Below are positions 1 through 11,122 of a stretch of DNA of 64,000 nucleotides, one piece after another; the first letter of the stretch is position 1, and every line of letters starts with the position of its first letter. The position numbers were made by a program, and so were the translations under genes. Source of the stretch: Setomelanomma holmii (lineage: Eukaryota; Ascomycota; Dothideomycetes; Pleosporales; Phaeosphaeriaceae); assembly GCA_010015745.1 (NCBI GenBank), contig ML978223.1:124001-188000 (forward strand), written 5' to 3'. The notes under the pieces are model-generated. The model had not been told where the DNA came from. It saw only the letters and a list, made by a program, of their open reading frames with translations, and made no database searches.

Positions 1-896
1 ATCCATATGCTTCGCCCCATCCTCAATATGCAATCTCTTCGGCGCCTTGAGCGCCTCATAATGAACCATTTGTCTCTCCATCGGAATGACCTGATCATGC
101 TCCGCAAGCAAGAACAGCACCGGCTGTGTAAGATACTTGCTTGCCTGCCCGACATCCCACAGAAGCATGTGCCGATATGTCGCAGCTGTGGTGCGATTGA
201 CATGTCCAGGCGCTAATTGTGCACGTAACGGGTCCGTCTCGTCATACTGGCCCAGCAATCGCATAATAGCATCATGCTCGAAGCCCGGATCCCAACCCAC
301 GGGACTCTCGCCTTTCTTCGTAAGCATAGGCACGTAAAATGGCTCGTTGCCTTTGATTCGTGACTCTCGATCTTTAGCCGCTTTGAGCAATACGTTTCGC
401 AACTTTACTAGATCGTAACTTGTTTCTGTGCCTGGGCACACCGCAACCACAAACTTTGCGCGTGGGTCTACAGCACCTGTTGTCATTGCGACAGCCGCGC
501 CAAGTGAGAAGCCCCAGAGTCCAACGCCCTGGCGTGGGTCGACTGATGGGCAACTGGACAAGTAGACCAGGGCGTCGGACATATCATCGACTTGTTGGAA
601 GGGATTGATATTATTGCGGGGCGTACCGTCGCTTGTTCCCACACCGCGAGGATCGTACAGGAGTGCGGTTATGCCGGCGGCTTGGAAGGCGAGCGCGGTG
701 CTTGGCAGCCCGATCATTTCTTTCGTTGCGTTGAACTCCATTTATTATTAGCTTCGCTTTTACATCTGTCCTTGAAGGGAAGATGTACACCAGGAGACAT
801 GACGACGCCCAGGCTACGAGTTTCTGCTGGAAACAGCCATCCTCGTAGCGTCACTTTATCAACTGTCTTGAACTCAACAGTCTCGTACCCTGGCAT
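1..896 (-). CDS. alpha/beta hydrolase (partial, 3' end outside window)
   Basis: Exon 1 is 789-896 and exon 2 runs from 735 past the window edge. A 53-nt intron (736-788) joins SPG to FNATKEM in phase. The product is a serine hydrolase of the fungal alpha/beta hydrolase type often annotated as dienelactone-hydrolase or polyketide thiohydrolase-like. Visible are the N-terminal strand MPGYETVEF, the oxyanion/strand region YDPRGVGTSDG, the nucleophile elbow GFSLG (Ser), the late acid loop LLAEHDQVIP (Asp), and a His in GAKHMD right at the window edge, so the catalytic triad is complete. I chose the ATG at 896; the open frame reaches upstream only to a TTG. Only the last residues are missing. The substrate is not predictable. 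It lies next to a P450 on the same strand, a pairing common in secondary metabolism, though no backbone enzyme is visible here. Confidence 0.88.
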
Positions 897-1718
897 CTTG
901 GATCTTTCTGTTGTCAATGGTTTCGTAGTGGCGAAGTCTGTTCGAGATGGAAAGATAGCAAGACGAGATGAGTTCGCAAAGTGAATGCAATTCGAGCAGC
1001 ATTACTGACTACCGCGAAACATGTCGGGATCGACCTTCACCTCGTACACTCCAGTTTGACCGGCCTCCGAGCATACAAAATCCCCGATGCTGATGCTATG
1101 CAACGGGCGGCGTCCGGGATGGCGTCCGGCAAGGCCGCCCGTCTGACATGCATGTCTTGCCGGACGGGTAACGCCAGCTCGGGTCGTGCGAACGGCCCTG
1201 CGTCGATTCCTGCTGGCTATCCTCGAGGGTTCTGAGGCCCAAGGATCTGAGATGCATTAGCGCTCAGCCGCTGCCAGCAACCGGGCTTGCAGGGTATTGC
1301 TATGGGAAACGTCATCCTACAGATACTGGTGCTTCCTGTTTAGAACAACGATGTCGAGTGTCGCATGCTCTTCCACATGTAGCATGGTATCCGAAGTGAA
1401 GGGGTAAGAAGGATTCAGACTATGTCGATACAGGATGCAGGATTGTGGTAGGGTGTTGTTGGTAATTGAATGCGCCGACGTGGCGCCGAGCGGATAGCTG
1501 CAGATGTCATCAATGCTTCCGTGCTTGGAGAGAACTTGTTATCTGGAAGGAGAGTGTTCGAGAGAAGCAAATATCCTCATCCAGCAAATCACTACGGTGA
1601 AAGCTTTTATGGGAGCCTTCATGGGATGGAACGTTTTGTTTGATGAAGTGAAGTCAAAGCTAGAAGAGCATACATTTATGAACTGATGCGTATAGATTTC
1701 ATCAAGTTTCGAGAGTAA
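897..1718. other. intergenic, 5' of hydrolase and 3' of P450
   Basis: No convincing gene. Two short open frames (981-1235, 1504-1686) show no recognisable protein features. A GC-rich perfect inverted repeat lies at 1103-1142 (listed separately). Confidence 0.6.
1103..1142. repeat. perfect 9-bp inverted repeat (hairpin)
   Basis: Arms ACGGGCGGC (1103-1111) and GCCGCCCGT (1134-1142) flank a 22-nt loop. The loop contains GTCCGG twice. It lies about 210 bp upstream of the hydrolase start on the opposite strand. Function is unknown. Confidence 0.6.
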
Positions 1719-3323
1719 CTACTGCCTATCCATATTGCGCCTGCTAGTGATGCGTACATTCATGTTTCGATGGATTGTGAAGCCATGATTGGTCCAATCG
1801 AAAGGATGCATGGCGTCCACCATGGCAAAGTCGTAGCGAAAAAACAGCTGAAATATGGTGTCAATCTAATGCATCTTAATGACGACGGCCAACTCACCTC
1901 GAAGAGCACCTTGCCAAGCTCCACATATGCGAGCTTCTTTCCTAGACATTCCCACCCTGTTCCAGTGGCAAACACAAGGCCATATACTCCCTCCATCTGC
2001 CTCGACTTCTGCGGGTCTGCATCAATCCATCTGGCAGGCTCAAAAACGTCTGCGTTCTCTCCAAAGACATCTCGATCCCTCATTACGGTCATTCCTGACC
2101 ACCCAATGTATGTACCTGCCGGGACTAGCTGGCCACACACAAGTTGATCAATCTCCGACATCTTTGGTAGTAAAGCCATGCTAGGCGGCCAGAGCCGCAT
2201 GCCCTCTCGAATGCATGCTTGTAGGTATGGTAATCTTTTGACATGCTCATCCGTAACGACTGGTCTGGCGGCAGATACGACAGCTGCGTCGATCTCAGCT
2301 TGCAATTTGCGATACGCAGCCATGTTGGTGGAGAGAAAGAAGATGGTCATGCGAAGCGCGGTCGAAGTAGAATCAGTACCGCCAAAAAGCGTGACCAGTG
2401 ACTCGGCTTCGACTTGAGGTCGAGTGAGTCCGGAATCTACAAAACTTTGTAGCATGTCTTTGCCGTGTACCTGCGATTCACCGTAGCGAGTGTCAACGTG
2501 CGACTTGATGAGGCCAAGAAGGCCTCCTATGCCGTGATTGTTGGTTGGCTTTGGCAGAAAAGGGTTCAAAATGCCTGACTCTAGCGCTTTACGTACCAGA
2601 GGCAGGAACATGATGATGTGGCCAGGTGCTAACAGATTTTCGCACGTTTCGAGGATCCCCATCAGGTCTTCATTTGCATCTAGATAACCGGCAGGTTTGC
2701 CAAAGCCCACTGCGGTGATTATGTCCTGCGTGAGATATTGCATCACGCGACCAAGATTGCATGGTTCTATATCCTTCGTAGTGGATAGGTATCTGAGATC
2801 GATGAGATCAAAGAGCTTCTCGATCTGCTCGTCTACTAGGCTCTCCTGATTGTCGAGACCTTTGGCAACGTACGCTGGCACTAGCTTTGCCCGCCGGTAG
2901 TGATGTCGCTTCGTGTTCAGCTCGGTCAAGACGTTGTCTTCCTCAGGATCGAGGCGCGTAGCCTTGTACCATGGAGTGCGAACAAATCCAGAACGAATGC
3001 TCCAGATGCGCTGGATTTCGGCGGGATCACCACAGACGACCCAGTTGGGGCCAATTCGTGCAATTCGACCTGAGCTCATAGAGTCAATAAAAAGCTCTGC
3101 GGCGTAATGATTCTCACTTGCCGTATTCCTTGCAAACATCAACGAGCTTCGTGCAAAGCGTGCCGGGCACAACATGATGGAGTAGCCATAGATCGGTCCA
3201 GCCAGCTAGGAATGGTCCTGGAACATGGCGAAGTCGTTTGTACTCTACGATGCGTCTTATCAAGAAATAGAGAGTAAGCCCCAATGCTCCTACCCAGAGA
3301 GAAGTACTGCTCAGCAGAACCAT
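1719..3323 (-). CDS. cytochrome P450 monooxygenase
   Basis: Three exons (3118-3323, 1898-3074, 1719-1847) give about 503 aa. The introns are short (about 43 and 50 nt); the first acceptor (3075/3076) was chosen because it keeps phase. The protein is an ER-anchored haem monooxygenase with an N-terminal membrane helix (MVLLSSTSLWVGALG...) and a Pro-rich hinge HVPGPF. It has the I-helix oxygen-binding GGTDST, the K-helix EGMR (ExxR), the FEPARW (PERF-like) motif, and the haem Cys in ATGTGWECLGKK. The haem loop departs from FxxGxRxCxG: Cys lies eight residues after Phe, and the usual Arg two residues before Cys is Trp. The ATG at 3323 is used because the open frame above it begins at TTG. It resembles fungal pisatin-demethylase-like P450s. 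The substrate is unknown. Confidence 0.9.
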
Positions 3324-4059
3324 GGTTTTGGACTCGTAGCGTTGGCACAAAATAGATGTATTGCGGTAGTGATGTCAAGCTGGATTCTCGTAGGATATCT
3401 TGCAAAGCCGCTCATCACGCGGGCGTGAATGTTCACCACCATAGCAATCTTTCAAGCGGGTGTAAGCAACGCACATTCGACACGGCGGCACGGCTGCATA
3501 AGCTCCGTTGTTGAGCCCAGTATGTCGCCATTCTGGGGTGCCTTGTGGAGGTCTATCAGCAGGTAGTGCGTGCATCGACCATCCTTCGTGGTGTTGTGAT
3601 GTGTCGGGGTGATCCTGGGCTCAAACAACGGAATTGGAAAAAGTGGACCATCGAACTAAGACAATTTGGTTCATGTCCGTGCACGCTAGGAAAGCACCAC
3701 AACACGGGATGGTACGCGTCTGTTCGGTGCTCACAGCACCACCGCTGAGCTCAGATTATAGTGCCGTAACGATCGTTCGAAGATTTGGAGACTCGACGGC
3801 ATCATGTTCGGCGACTATGTTAATCCGACGAGCTCAGACGTCCCAGGATGGAACATCACCCATGGCGCCTTTCGATACGGTCGGCGAGATATTGCGATCC
3901 TTGCGAATTCTCGCAATCAGGGTCAAAGGCATCGCCATCGATGGCTAGGCTGTAAGATGCTCGCACATAGGCTTTCGTGATGACCTACTCTGCACCTTCA
4001 GCTTCAAGTCGACTTTGAGAATTGAGCATTAAAATCCACATCTACCAAACTGACTCAAC
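3324..4059. other. divergent intergenic region P450 / LAS21
   Basis: Shared upstream region of the P450 (minus strand) and LAS21 (plus strand). Open frames here (for example 3375-3575, 3634-3948) lack protein-like features. No clear TATA box or repeat seen. Confidence 0.55.
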
Positions 4060-7000
4060 ATGGTACGCTATCGCCATCATCTTTACCTCGCAGCTGCGAA
4101 CCTTCTGGTACCAGCTGGAGTGGTACTCTTCATCATTGGCTTCTTTCGTAGTCGACCTCCAGTTTCCCACCCGACAGCGTTCGATGCCGGCAGTCAAACA
4201 CTTAATCGTCCAGCGTCCGCTCCCTTTGACAAGGTCATCTTCATGATGGTCGATGCCCTTCGAAGGTAAAGAGTCGCCATTCTATAAAGGCAGAGCTGAC
4301 AGCTTGACGAAGTGACTTTGTGTATACTGAAGGTACTGGCTTCGAATACACCCAGAGGTACTTCCATTTCCTCATTTGTACACGGCCTACCTGTTGAGCA
4401 TCATTTTCACAGCCTAATTCGATCGGGGGCGGCCATTCCATTCACCGCACGCGCAGCATCGCCGACCTTGACGCTCTCTCGCGTAAAAGCCCTGACTCAG
4501 GGGACAAGTCAGTCCTTCTTGGACATCTGGCTGAATGTCTTCGAATCAGAAAGTGCAAGAAGCCTGGCAGGTGCAGACACATGGCTGTACCGTCTCAAGT
4601 CAGAGAGAAGTCTAGACAAGAAGATGGTTTTCTATGGCGCAGATCTTTGGCTCGACGTATATTCCGACATCTTCGATAGATTTGAAGGCACTGACGCCTG
4701 GTATCTTCCAGTAGGTTCTCGGTTTGCCTATTCTTCCGGCGCCCAACTAAGTTGTACATTACAGGAGTTCACGACCGTCGACAGCAACGTTACTCGGCAT
4801 CTGCCCCATGAGCTCGACAATGATGACTGGAAAGCACTCATTTTGCACTACCTGGGTTTGGATAATATTGCACATCAAGGAGGCCCTTCCGGGTGAGGCT
4901 CAAGACTTTGATGTGGCTCGAGCATCTAGCTAATTCGTTGCAGCGCGCACATGCTACCGAAGCAAGCTCAGATGGACGACGTAGTCAAGCTTGTGTACGC
5001 TGCTCTGGAAAGCAAAGCTCATCTAAGCAACACGCTCTTCGTCCTGCTAGGAGACCACGGAATGACAGACCAAGGCAACCATGGAGGTGCCTCTCCAGGC
5101 GAGATTGCTGCCGCCATGGTTTTCATGTCTCCGAAGCTTAGATCCATATCAAGCGGGATGAGGAGCCCCGTCCCACCAACGAAGGACTTCGAGTACTATT
5201 CTGTCATCAATCAAGTGGACTTCGTGCCGACACTGGCAGGTCTGATGGGTTTCACCACCCCAGCTAGAAGTTTGGGTATCTTTGCCCCAGACGTTTTAGA
5301 TCTGTTCGACAAGCCCGAGGACGGGCTTCGAGTGCTCTCGAACAACGCTCAGCAGCTCAAAATGCTTCTGGAGTTCAAATATGACCTCACCCACGTGAGC
5401 ACTACATCTTGCACTGAGCAGTGCGGGGAATGTGCAGACGATCTCGGTAGAGTACTATGCTGCCTGGAGAAGTTCGAAACCACCATGCAAAGCCAAGATG
5501 CTTTGGACCCAAAGGCCATTGAAGAGCTCAAACAGATCACACGCACGGTATGTTCGAACCCTACTTATCTGACATCGCTAAGAAGAGTGTCAGTTCTGCG
5601 ACTATGCACAGAGACTTCTGAACATGCCTCCCAACAATCCGAGCCATGTCCACCTTGCAGCGAGCATTGCTGCCCTGAGCATCTCGATGCTATTGCTGTT
5701 GCGGGTGTATTCGTGGTCCGGAGCACCTTACGATCGCGCAGTTTGGGCATTTGTACTGACTCTGACGTTACACGCCCCTACCATGTTCATGAACGAGCTA
5801 GTGGTCAATGAATATCACTATTGGTATTGTGCATCACTTTCATGGCTCGCTTATCTCGGCTATAAGAGGTATGCTTCTCCTTTCTTGACGTCCGTGAGTC
5901 GTGCATCTGACCTGATTGCCACAGGATGAACGCTGGCGAACACTGGCTCAAGGCCATTACATATCCTGTCGGGCTGCAATTCATTAGTCAAAGCCTCAAC
6001 GAGGCAACAAACCCGCAATTTTCGGTTGTCAACCGCGTTCACGATCTATTCTCCGGCCATCAGGTTCTCTTTTGGATCCCAGGCTTGTTGATATATGTTT
6101 CGGCTTTGACTAGCGTGACGATTTATCTCGGCATGGGCTCAGTTGCATCAATGCTGGCCTCGACTGCGTTATGCATCGTGGGAATACTCTCCCGGCTATC
6201 GTCATCTTTACGCCTCAGCCCTACCTCTTTCGACTTCACACCACTGTGGTTCAAAGAGCTTATCTCAAGTGTCAATCGTAATGAGAGTCTTCACATCTTC
6301 TGGGCCGGACTGGGTACGTGCTTTGTCGCGGTCGTCGTTCAGTCCAAAATGTCCGGTCGCGTTAGCCGAAAAGGTCAGTCAGCAAATTGTGCCCAAATCT
6401 TCAGCCCACTAATGAAACAATATAGCTACCGTTATTGGGATCGTCGAGTTGGCCAACCTATACCTCCGCTCGTTGGCTCGCCCAGAACACCTCGTATTGT
6501 TCCCGATCTTCGACCTTCAGCTACAATGGCTTTGTATGTTGCCTTAAACGTTCGAAGGGTAGTTCATTGACTTTTGTAACAGCATCCTCGAAAGTCGGTT
6601 TGAACCCGTCCGATGTTGCGATGACATCGCTACTACTCGGGCAAAGTGCCTTTTTTGCAAGTGGCCACAGCAACTCCTTTGCTTCATTCGACCTCACAAA
6701 CGGTTTCAATGGTATAGAGACGTCCCGAGCAGTTGCAGTCGCCATACAGGCTCTTCTCAGCAACTATTTTGGGCCCGTATGGTGGTCGCTGTCGAGTTTG
6801 CGACTGCTGTTGGCCTGGTCTGAGAGCCGCAACGTCCTTTCAGACAGCTTATCCGAGACATTCCTTACTGTTAGTGATGCCGTCAAAGCCGGTTCAGCGG
6901 CTTCGGACAGCAAAGCTGATAATTGCAACGGTCATGCAAACGGTGTCGTCAAAGAGATATTGGATGACAAAGCGCACGGCAGTCACTTAGTCAAAAGTCA

Positions 7001-7370
7001 CACCAACAAGCTGTACAGCGTACTCAACGGCGTTGATACGAACATCAAGGTTGACGGCAACATTAGGATTTCCCAGGGGGACAATAAAGCTTCGGCACAA
7101 CAGTCGAAGAACAGATTGCAAGTAAACGCCTCGACAACGCAGGTGTATCATGCGCGAAATGGCTTCACAGAGCATCTCATTTTCCAAACATTCTACACGG
7201 CTTCGACCTCACTGGCAGTAGTGCTAGCCTGCATCTGGAAGAGGAACGACCCGTCGATATGGACCGTGCTCACACCAAAGTGCTTGAACATCATATTGTG
7301 GGCCGTATTCCAGCAGCTCATGGTCAATTCGATGCTATGCACTGCGACCTGGCTATTCGTCGTCATGTAA
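4060..7370 (+). CDS. LAS21: GPI ethanolamine phosphate transferase 2 (Gpi7/Las21)
   Basis: Nine exons: 4060-4265, 4313-4357, 4413-4710, 4765-4892, 4944-5547, 5588-5868, 5925-6373, 6426-6533, 6583-7370. They total 2,907 nt with all phases matching (about 968 aa). In known family members this ER membrane enzyme adds ethanolamine phosphate to the second mannose of the GPI anchor. The N-terminus has a TM helix. The lumenal alkaline-phosphatase-like domain shows the catalytic/metal motif MMVDALRSDF, GAAIPFTA, LGLDNIAHQGG and LLGDHGMTDQGNHGG. After about residue 420 the protein is hydrophobic with many TM helices and ends in VMVNSMLC..LFVVM-like segments. LDN-IAH replaces the usual LDHxGH. A hydrophilic insert (about 6870-7150) is probably lineage-specific. 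The length fits fungal orthologues. Confidence 0.93.
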
Positions 7371-8791
7371 ACTCAAAAGTATATACGAGTGAGAGGTCGG
7401 TGAACGCGTAAACATTTCGATTCGGGAGTGTCTCATGAATTTAGATTTTGCGTCGTTAAGTGCTATGATTTTTGCTTCCATGATACTTGAAACCTGACGG
7501 TTCTTAGTCCTTAATGACTCCAGGCTATCAAACGTAATCCTTATGACAGCGATGTGATATTCACCAAGTCGTTGCTGGACGAATTGGCAAACAGAACGGA
7601 ACATTGACATCCTTGCACAATGTATGACACGGAAAGTCCAGCATTTCGTCGAGTGCGCATTCGAGCCTCGAATGGCCGGGAACCAGGCCGCTTTACCTTC
7701 ATCTTCTTACAACGTTCCAGTTGGCCATGCAACTCGAGCCGACCGATCCCCACGAACACGGCGTTCTTGCCGAGAAATGATCTGACACTGACCCACCAAG
7801 CATCTCGAGACACTAAGGCATCCAACTCAGTATAAGGCATGCGAGATACTGCATCTTGCAAAGTCAGCAATCTTTGCGGCATCAGCCGTGTCACGGAACG
7901 GCGTGCCGTATAAGCTGACAGCAAATCCACGTGCACTGACCCGACACAGTGGCCCAATGACTCACACATCATGTATGTTGCCACGCATTTAGCAAGTGGT
8001 CGCGTGTACGGAGTCAGCATAAGTTGAGATTAGTTCCAGTAGTTGTTGCGGGCAAAGTGTCCAAGAATGGAATAGCCTCAAGCTTGTGCGATGCTTGAGG
8101 CATGCACGGCGATGTGACACATGTAAGATGCGAATGACATTTTCCATGCGATAACATTGTGAACGAAGTGTTCCTTGCATAGACAGTTGTAAGGGAAAGT
8201 TACCTGGCGTGACTTTCGACCTGTGCAGACCATATTGCTGGGGAGCGCATAGCGAGCCATCCCTACCAGCAAGCCATCCCTACCAGCAAGATGGTCAGTG
8301 CTAATGGTCTCAAGATGGTCTCGGGGCACCGTTGAACACACCGGCTCAGTGATACGAGTATGGCATCCGGCAACAGGCGGACCATATGACGTGATGCATC
8401 CTTGACTTGATGCCAATGGGAGAGTCCGACGTCCTGCCCAAGTGTACGAAAGCGACAGTCACGTGCAACCCTTCGTTTAATCGTCTGCCACTAGAACCAA
8501 GACGTCTTTGATGAGTGAGGTAATGTTTGCAACATAGTCGGATGCAGAAGATGAGACAGCTTGCTTATGATCTGGATGGCAGTTGTCACACAGAACAAAA
8601 TCAGTACCATCTCCGAATCATCTCCCTAAACGCGCTTCCCAAGGCTGTCAGCTTACCCTCGTAGACAAGCAAACCACATTGCGCATCGCACGAACGCTGT
8701 CTCCTGCACAATTGAGCCTCACAACTCACAATCCAGGTGCTGCATCGAACGACACATAGCAGACTTTGCAAAGCCAATGATTACATGCTAG
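7371..8791. other. intergenic between LAS21 and MFS transporter
   Basis: 1.4 kb with no supported gene. Minus-strand open frames at 7541-8020 and 8078-8416 have no domain, signal peptide or intron pattern. It contains the perfect 17-bp tandem repeat at 8257-8290. Confidence 0.55.
8257..8290. repeat. perfect tandem duplication of 17 bp
   Basis: CCATCCCTACCAGCAAG occurs twice head-to-tail (8257-8273 and 8274-8290). It is in the presumed upstream region of the MFS gene, about 500 bp before its start. Confidence 0.85.
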
Positions 8792-10969
8792 ATGTCGCTG
8801 CGCAACTCCTTCACCGCAGATGACTTCGCGCTCTGGCTGTCGTTCGACCGTCATTCGCGGCTGTCACACTTACCTTCCGCGCCGGCAGCAGCGATGTCGC
8901 GACGAACAAGCGCGAGGCGGTCGTCTGCTACACTGCTCAACAACAATCAAAATGCCCCAATCGCTCTGAGTCGCATCACAGCTGTGGAGACAACGCCAGC
9001 ACCCGTCATAGGACTCGGTAGCATAAGGACGGTGGAAACAGCACCCTCGACACGCAAAGATATGGAGACGCGACGCCAAAGATCACAATCTCGGGAGATC
9101 GTGAACATGACACCGCCGCGAAGTGTGCCTCAAGCGGTACTTGCAGACGACAAATCTATCCGCAATGCAGGAACATCAACAAGCGACATGGCTCCAGAAG
9201 GCGGGTTGACAGCACTACCACCTTCAACAGCCACCGACTCAGAGGAAGCGGTCAAGAAACTTCCCGCAACAGCCATCGCGCTCATCATGCTACCTCTCTG
9301 TCTCTCCGTCTTCCTTTCCGCTCTCGACCTCACCATCATCACACCCGCCATCCCCACTATTGTGCGAGGCTTCCACTCCACCACGGGCTACGTCTGGATC
9401 GGTAGCGCATTCATCCTAGCAAGTACAGCTAGCACGCCAGTTTGGGGCTCGTTGGCAGATATATGGGGCCGCAAGCCCATTCTTTTGATTGCGCTGACCA
9501 TATTTCTGGGCGGCAGTCTGCTTTGCGCTCTCGCGCCGTCGATGCATTCCCTCATCGCTGGGCGCGCTTTACAAGGTCTCGGATCTTCGGGAATGGGCAC
9601 GATGGTCAATATCATCATTTGCGATACGTTCTCCTTGCGCGATCGGGGTTTGTATCTGGCCATCACGTCCGTGGTCTGGGCCATTGGCAGTGCCATCGGG
9701 CCTGTGATAGGAGGCAGCTTTACGACTAAGTTGACTTGGCGATGGTGCTTTTGGATTAATCTACCCATCGGCGCAGTGGTTTTTGTCGTGCTTTTGTTCT
9801 TCCTGAAACTGCCCTCGCCGCACACGCCTGTCCTTGCTGGCCTCAAGGCGATCGACTGGGTTGGGAGTATCCTGATCGTCGGCGCGGCATTGATGATTTT
9901 GCTCGGATTGGACTTTGGGAGTATCACATTCCCATGGGATTCGGCGACGGTGATCTGCCTCCTCGTCTTTGGTCTCGTCACCATCGGTATCTTCATCCTC
10001 AATGAGTGGAAGTTCGCAGTGAATCCCGTTATCCCGCTGCGCCTATTCACGAACCGCTCGACAGTCGCTGCATACTTCGTATGGGCATGCAACTTCTACG
10101 TCCTCATCGGTCTATCCTACTATTTGCCACTGTACTCGCAAGCCGTCCTTGGCGTCAACGCACTCATTTCCGGCCTCCATCTCATCCCGCTTATTGTCGC
10201 ATGCTCGCTCTCCGCGGCGTGCGTGGGCGCGTACATCCAGAAAACAGGAACATATCTCCCGATCACATACGTCGCACATGTTTTCTTGTGTTTCGGCACC
10301 GGCCTTCTCATATACCTCAGAATCGGCGAAAGCCTAACTAAGCTTATCATCTTTGAAGTCATCACAGGCATCGGGGTCGGCATGAATATCGAGCCGCCTC
10401 TAATCGCTGCGCAAGCTGCGATGACGGTCATGGACACGGCTGTCATACAGGCGACGATGACGTTTATTAGGTCGCTTGCGACGACTGTGGCGGTAGTCGT
10501 TGGCGGCGTTATTTTCCAGAACCGGATGAATGCTGCTAGCCATGGACTTGTGGACAAGATTGGCGAGCAATTGGCGAGCATGTTCAACGGTGAGGAGGCG
10601 TCGGCGAGTGTGGATCTAATCAAGACTTTGCCTGCGGCGCAGCAATTGGTCGTCAAGGATGCGTACTTTCGCTCCCTGAGATCGGTTTGGATCATGGTAT
10701 GTTTTTCCATATCTTACAGTCGCGCTTTTATTGACATGCTACAGTTCGTGGTAGCGGCAGGCTTATCATTCTTTGCGAATTTCTTTCTTCGCGCGCACCA
10801 TTTGAGCGATACGTCGAGAACAGCAGTGCTCGGCGTTGACCGGACAAAAAGGCTGGAGCAGCAATCGGCGACAAGAGACGGGCTGCAAATGACACAGTCT
10901 ACCAGAACGTCTGAGGCTCATGATAACACAGCCAGGGCGCGATCGCCTCAGTACGGAGTCGCGATATGA
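8792..10969 (+). CDS. MFS transporter, DHA2 drug:H+ antiporter type (14 TM)
   Basis: A proton-coupled exporter of small molecules at the plasma membrane. About 160 hydrophilic N-terminal residues are followed by the MFS core. TM1 carries SALDLTIITPAIPTI. The loop 2-3 motif A is GSLADIWGRKP, and the antiporter motif C region is GSAIGPVIGG in TM5. About 14 hydrophobic segments are visible in total, followed by a hydrophilic tail. A typical intron (10697-10744, GTATGT..TTGAC..CAG, 48 nt) is in frame; splicing it gives 709 aa and a smooth last TM, reading through gives 725 aa, and I favour splicing. The start is uncertain: later ATGs (for example 8894) would shorten the tail. It is related to fungal toxin/drug pumps. 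The substrate is unknown. It stands near a P450 and hydrolase, but LAS21 lies between. Confidence 0.92.
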   Translation: MSLRNSFTADDFALWLSFDRHSRLSHLPSAPAAAMSRRTSARRSSATLLNNNQNAPIALSRITAVETTPAPVIGLGSIRTVETAPSTRKDMETRRQRSQSREIVNMTPPRSVPQAVLADDKSIRNAGTSTSDMAPEGGLTALPPSTATDSEEAVKKLPATAIALIMLPLCLSVFLSALDLTIITPAIPTIVRGFHSTTGYVWIGSAFILASTASTPVWGSLADIWGRKPILLIALTIFLGGSLLCALAPSMHSLIAGRALQGLGSSGMGTMVNIIICDTFSLRDRGLYLAITSVVWAIGSAIGPVIGGSFTTKLTWRWCFWINLPIGAVVFVVLLFFLKLPSPHTPVLAGLKAIDWVGSILIVGAALMILLGLDFGSITFPWDSATVICLLVFGLVTIGIFILNEWKFAVNPVIPLRLFTNRSTVAAYFVWACNFYVLIGLSYYLPLYSQAVLGVNALISGLHLIPLIVACSLSAACVGAYIQKTGTYLPITYVAHVFLCFGTGLLIYLRIGESLTKLIIFEVITGIGVGMNIEPPLIAAQAAMTVMDTAVIQATMTFIRSLATTVAVVVGGVIFQNRMNAASHGLVDKIGEQLASMFNGEEASASVDLIKTLPAAQQLVVKDAYFRSLRSVWIMVCFSISYSRAFIDMLQFVVAAGLSFFANFFLRAHHLSDTSRTAVLGVDRTKRLEQQSATRDGLQMTQSTRTSEAHDNTARARSPQYGVAI

Positions 10970-11122
10970 CATCAAGGTCAACTTGTACAATAGCATAGAC
11001 AATAGACACTCTCTCATGACACATCACAAGGGGGTCTTTTTGGTAATTCTTTGCGAGTAAATGGGAATCTGGTTCCCATATCTTTCATATCTTTATGGTC
11101 AAGAAATCATATTTTCCACACT

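Noticed and set aside
5391..5433. A possible 43-nt intron (GTGAGC..CAG) within LAS21 exon 5
   Set aside because: Length is not a multiple of three and removal breaks the downstream reading frame; the unspliced frame continues cleanly.
7541..8020. Minus-strand open frame of 159 codons after LAS21
   Set aside because: No recognisable motif, low-information composition, and the adjacent 17-bp repeat indicates non-coding DNA.
9388..10092. Minus-strand open frame of 234 codons inside the MFS gene
   Set aside because: Shadow of a GC-rich membrane-protein gene. The other strand has TM segments and family motifs, and this frame has none.
10120..10710. Minus-strand open frame of 196 codons inside the MFS gene
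   Set aside because: Same reason; antisense shadow of conserved transmembrane coding sequence.
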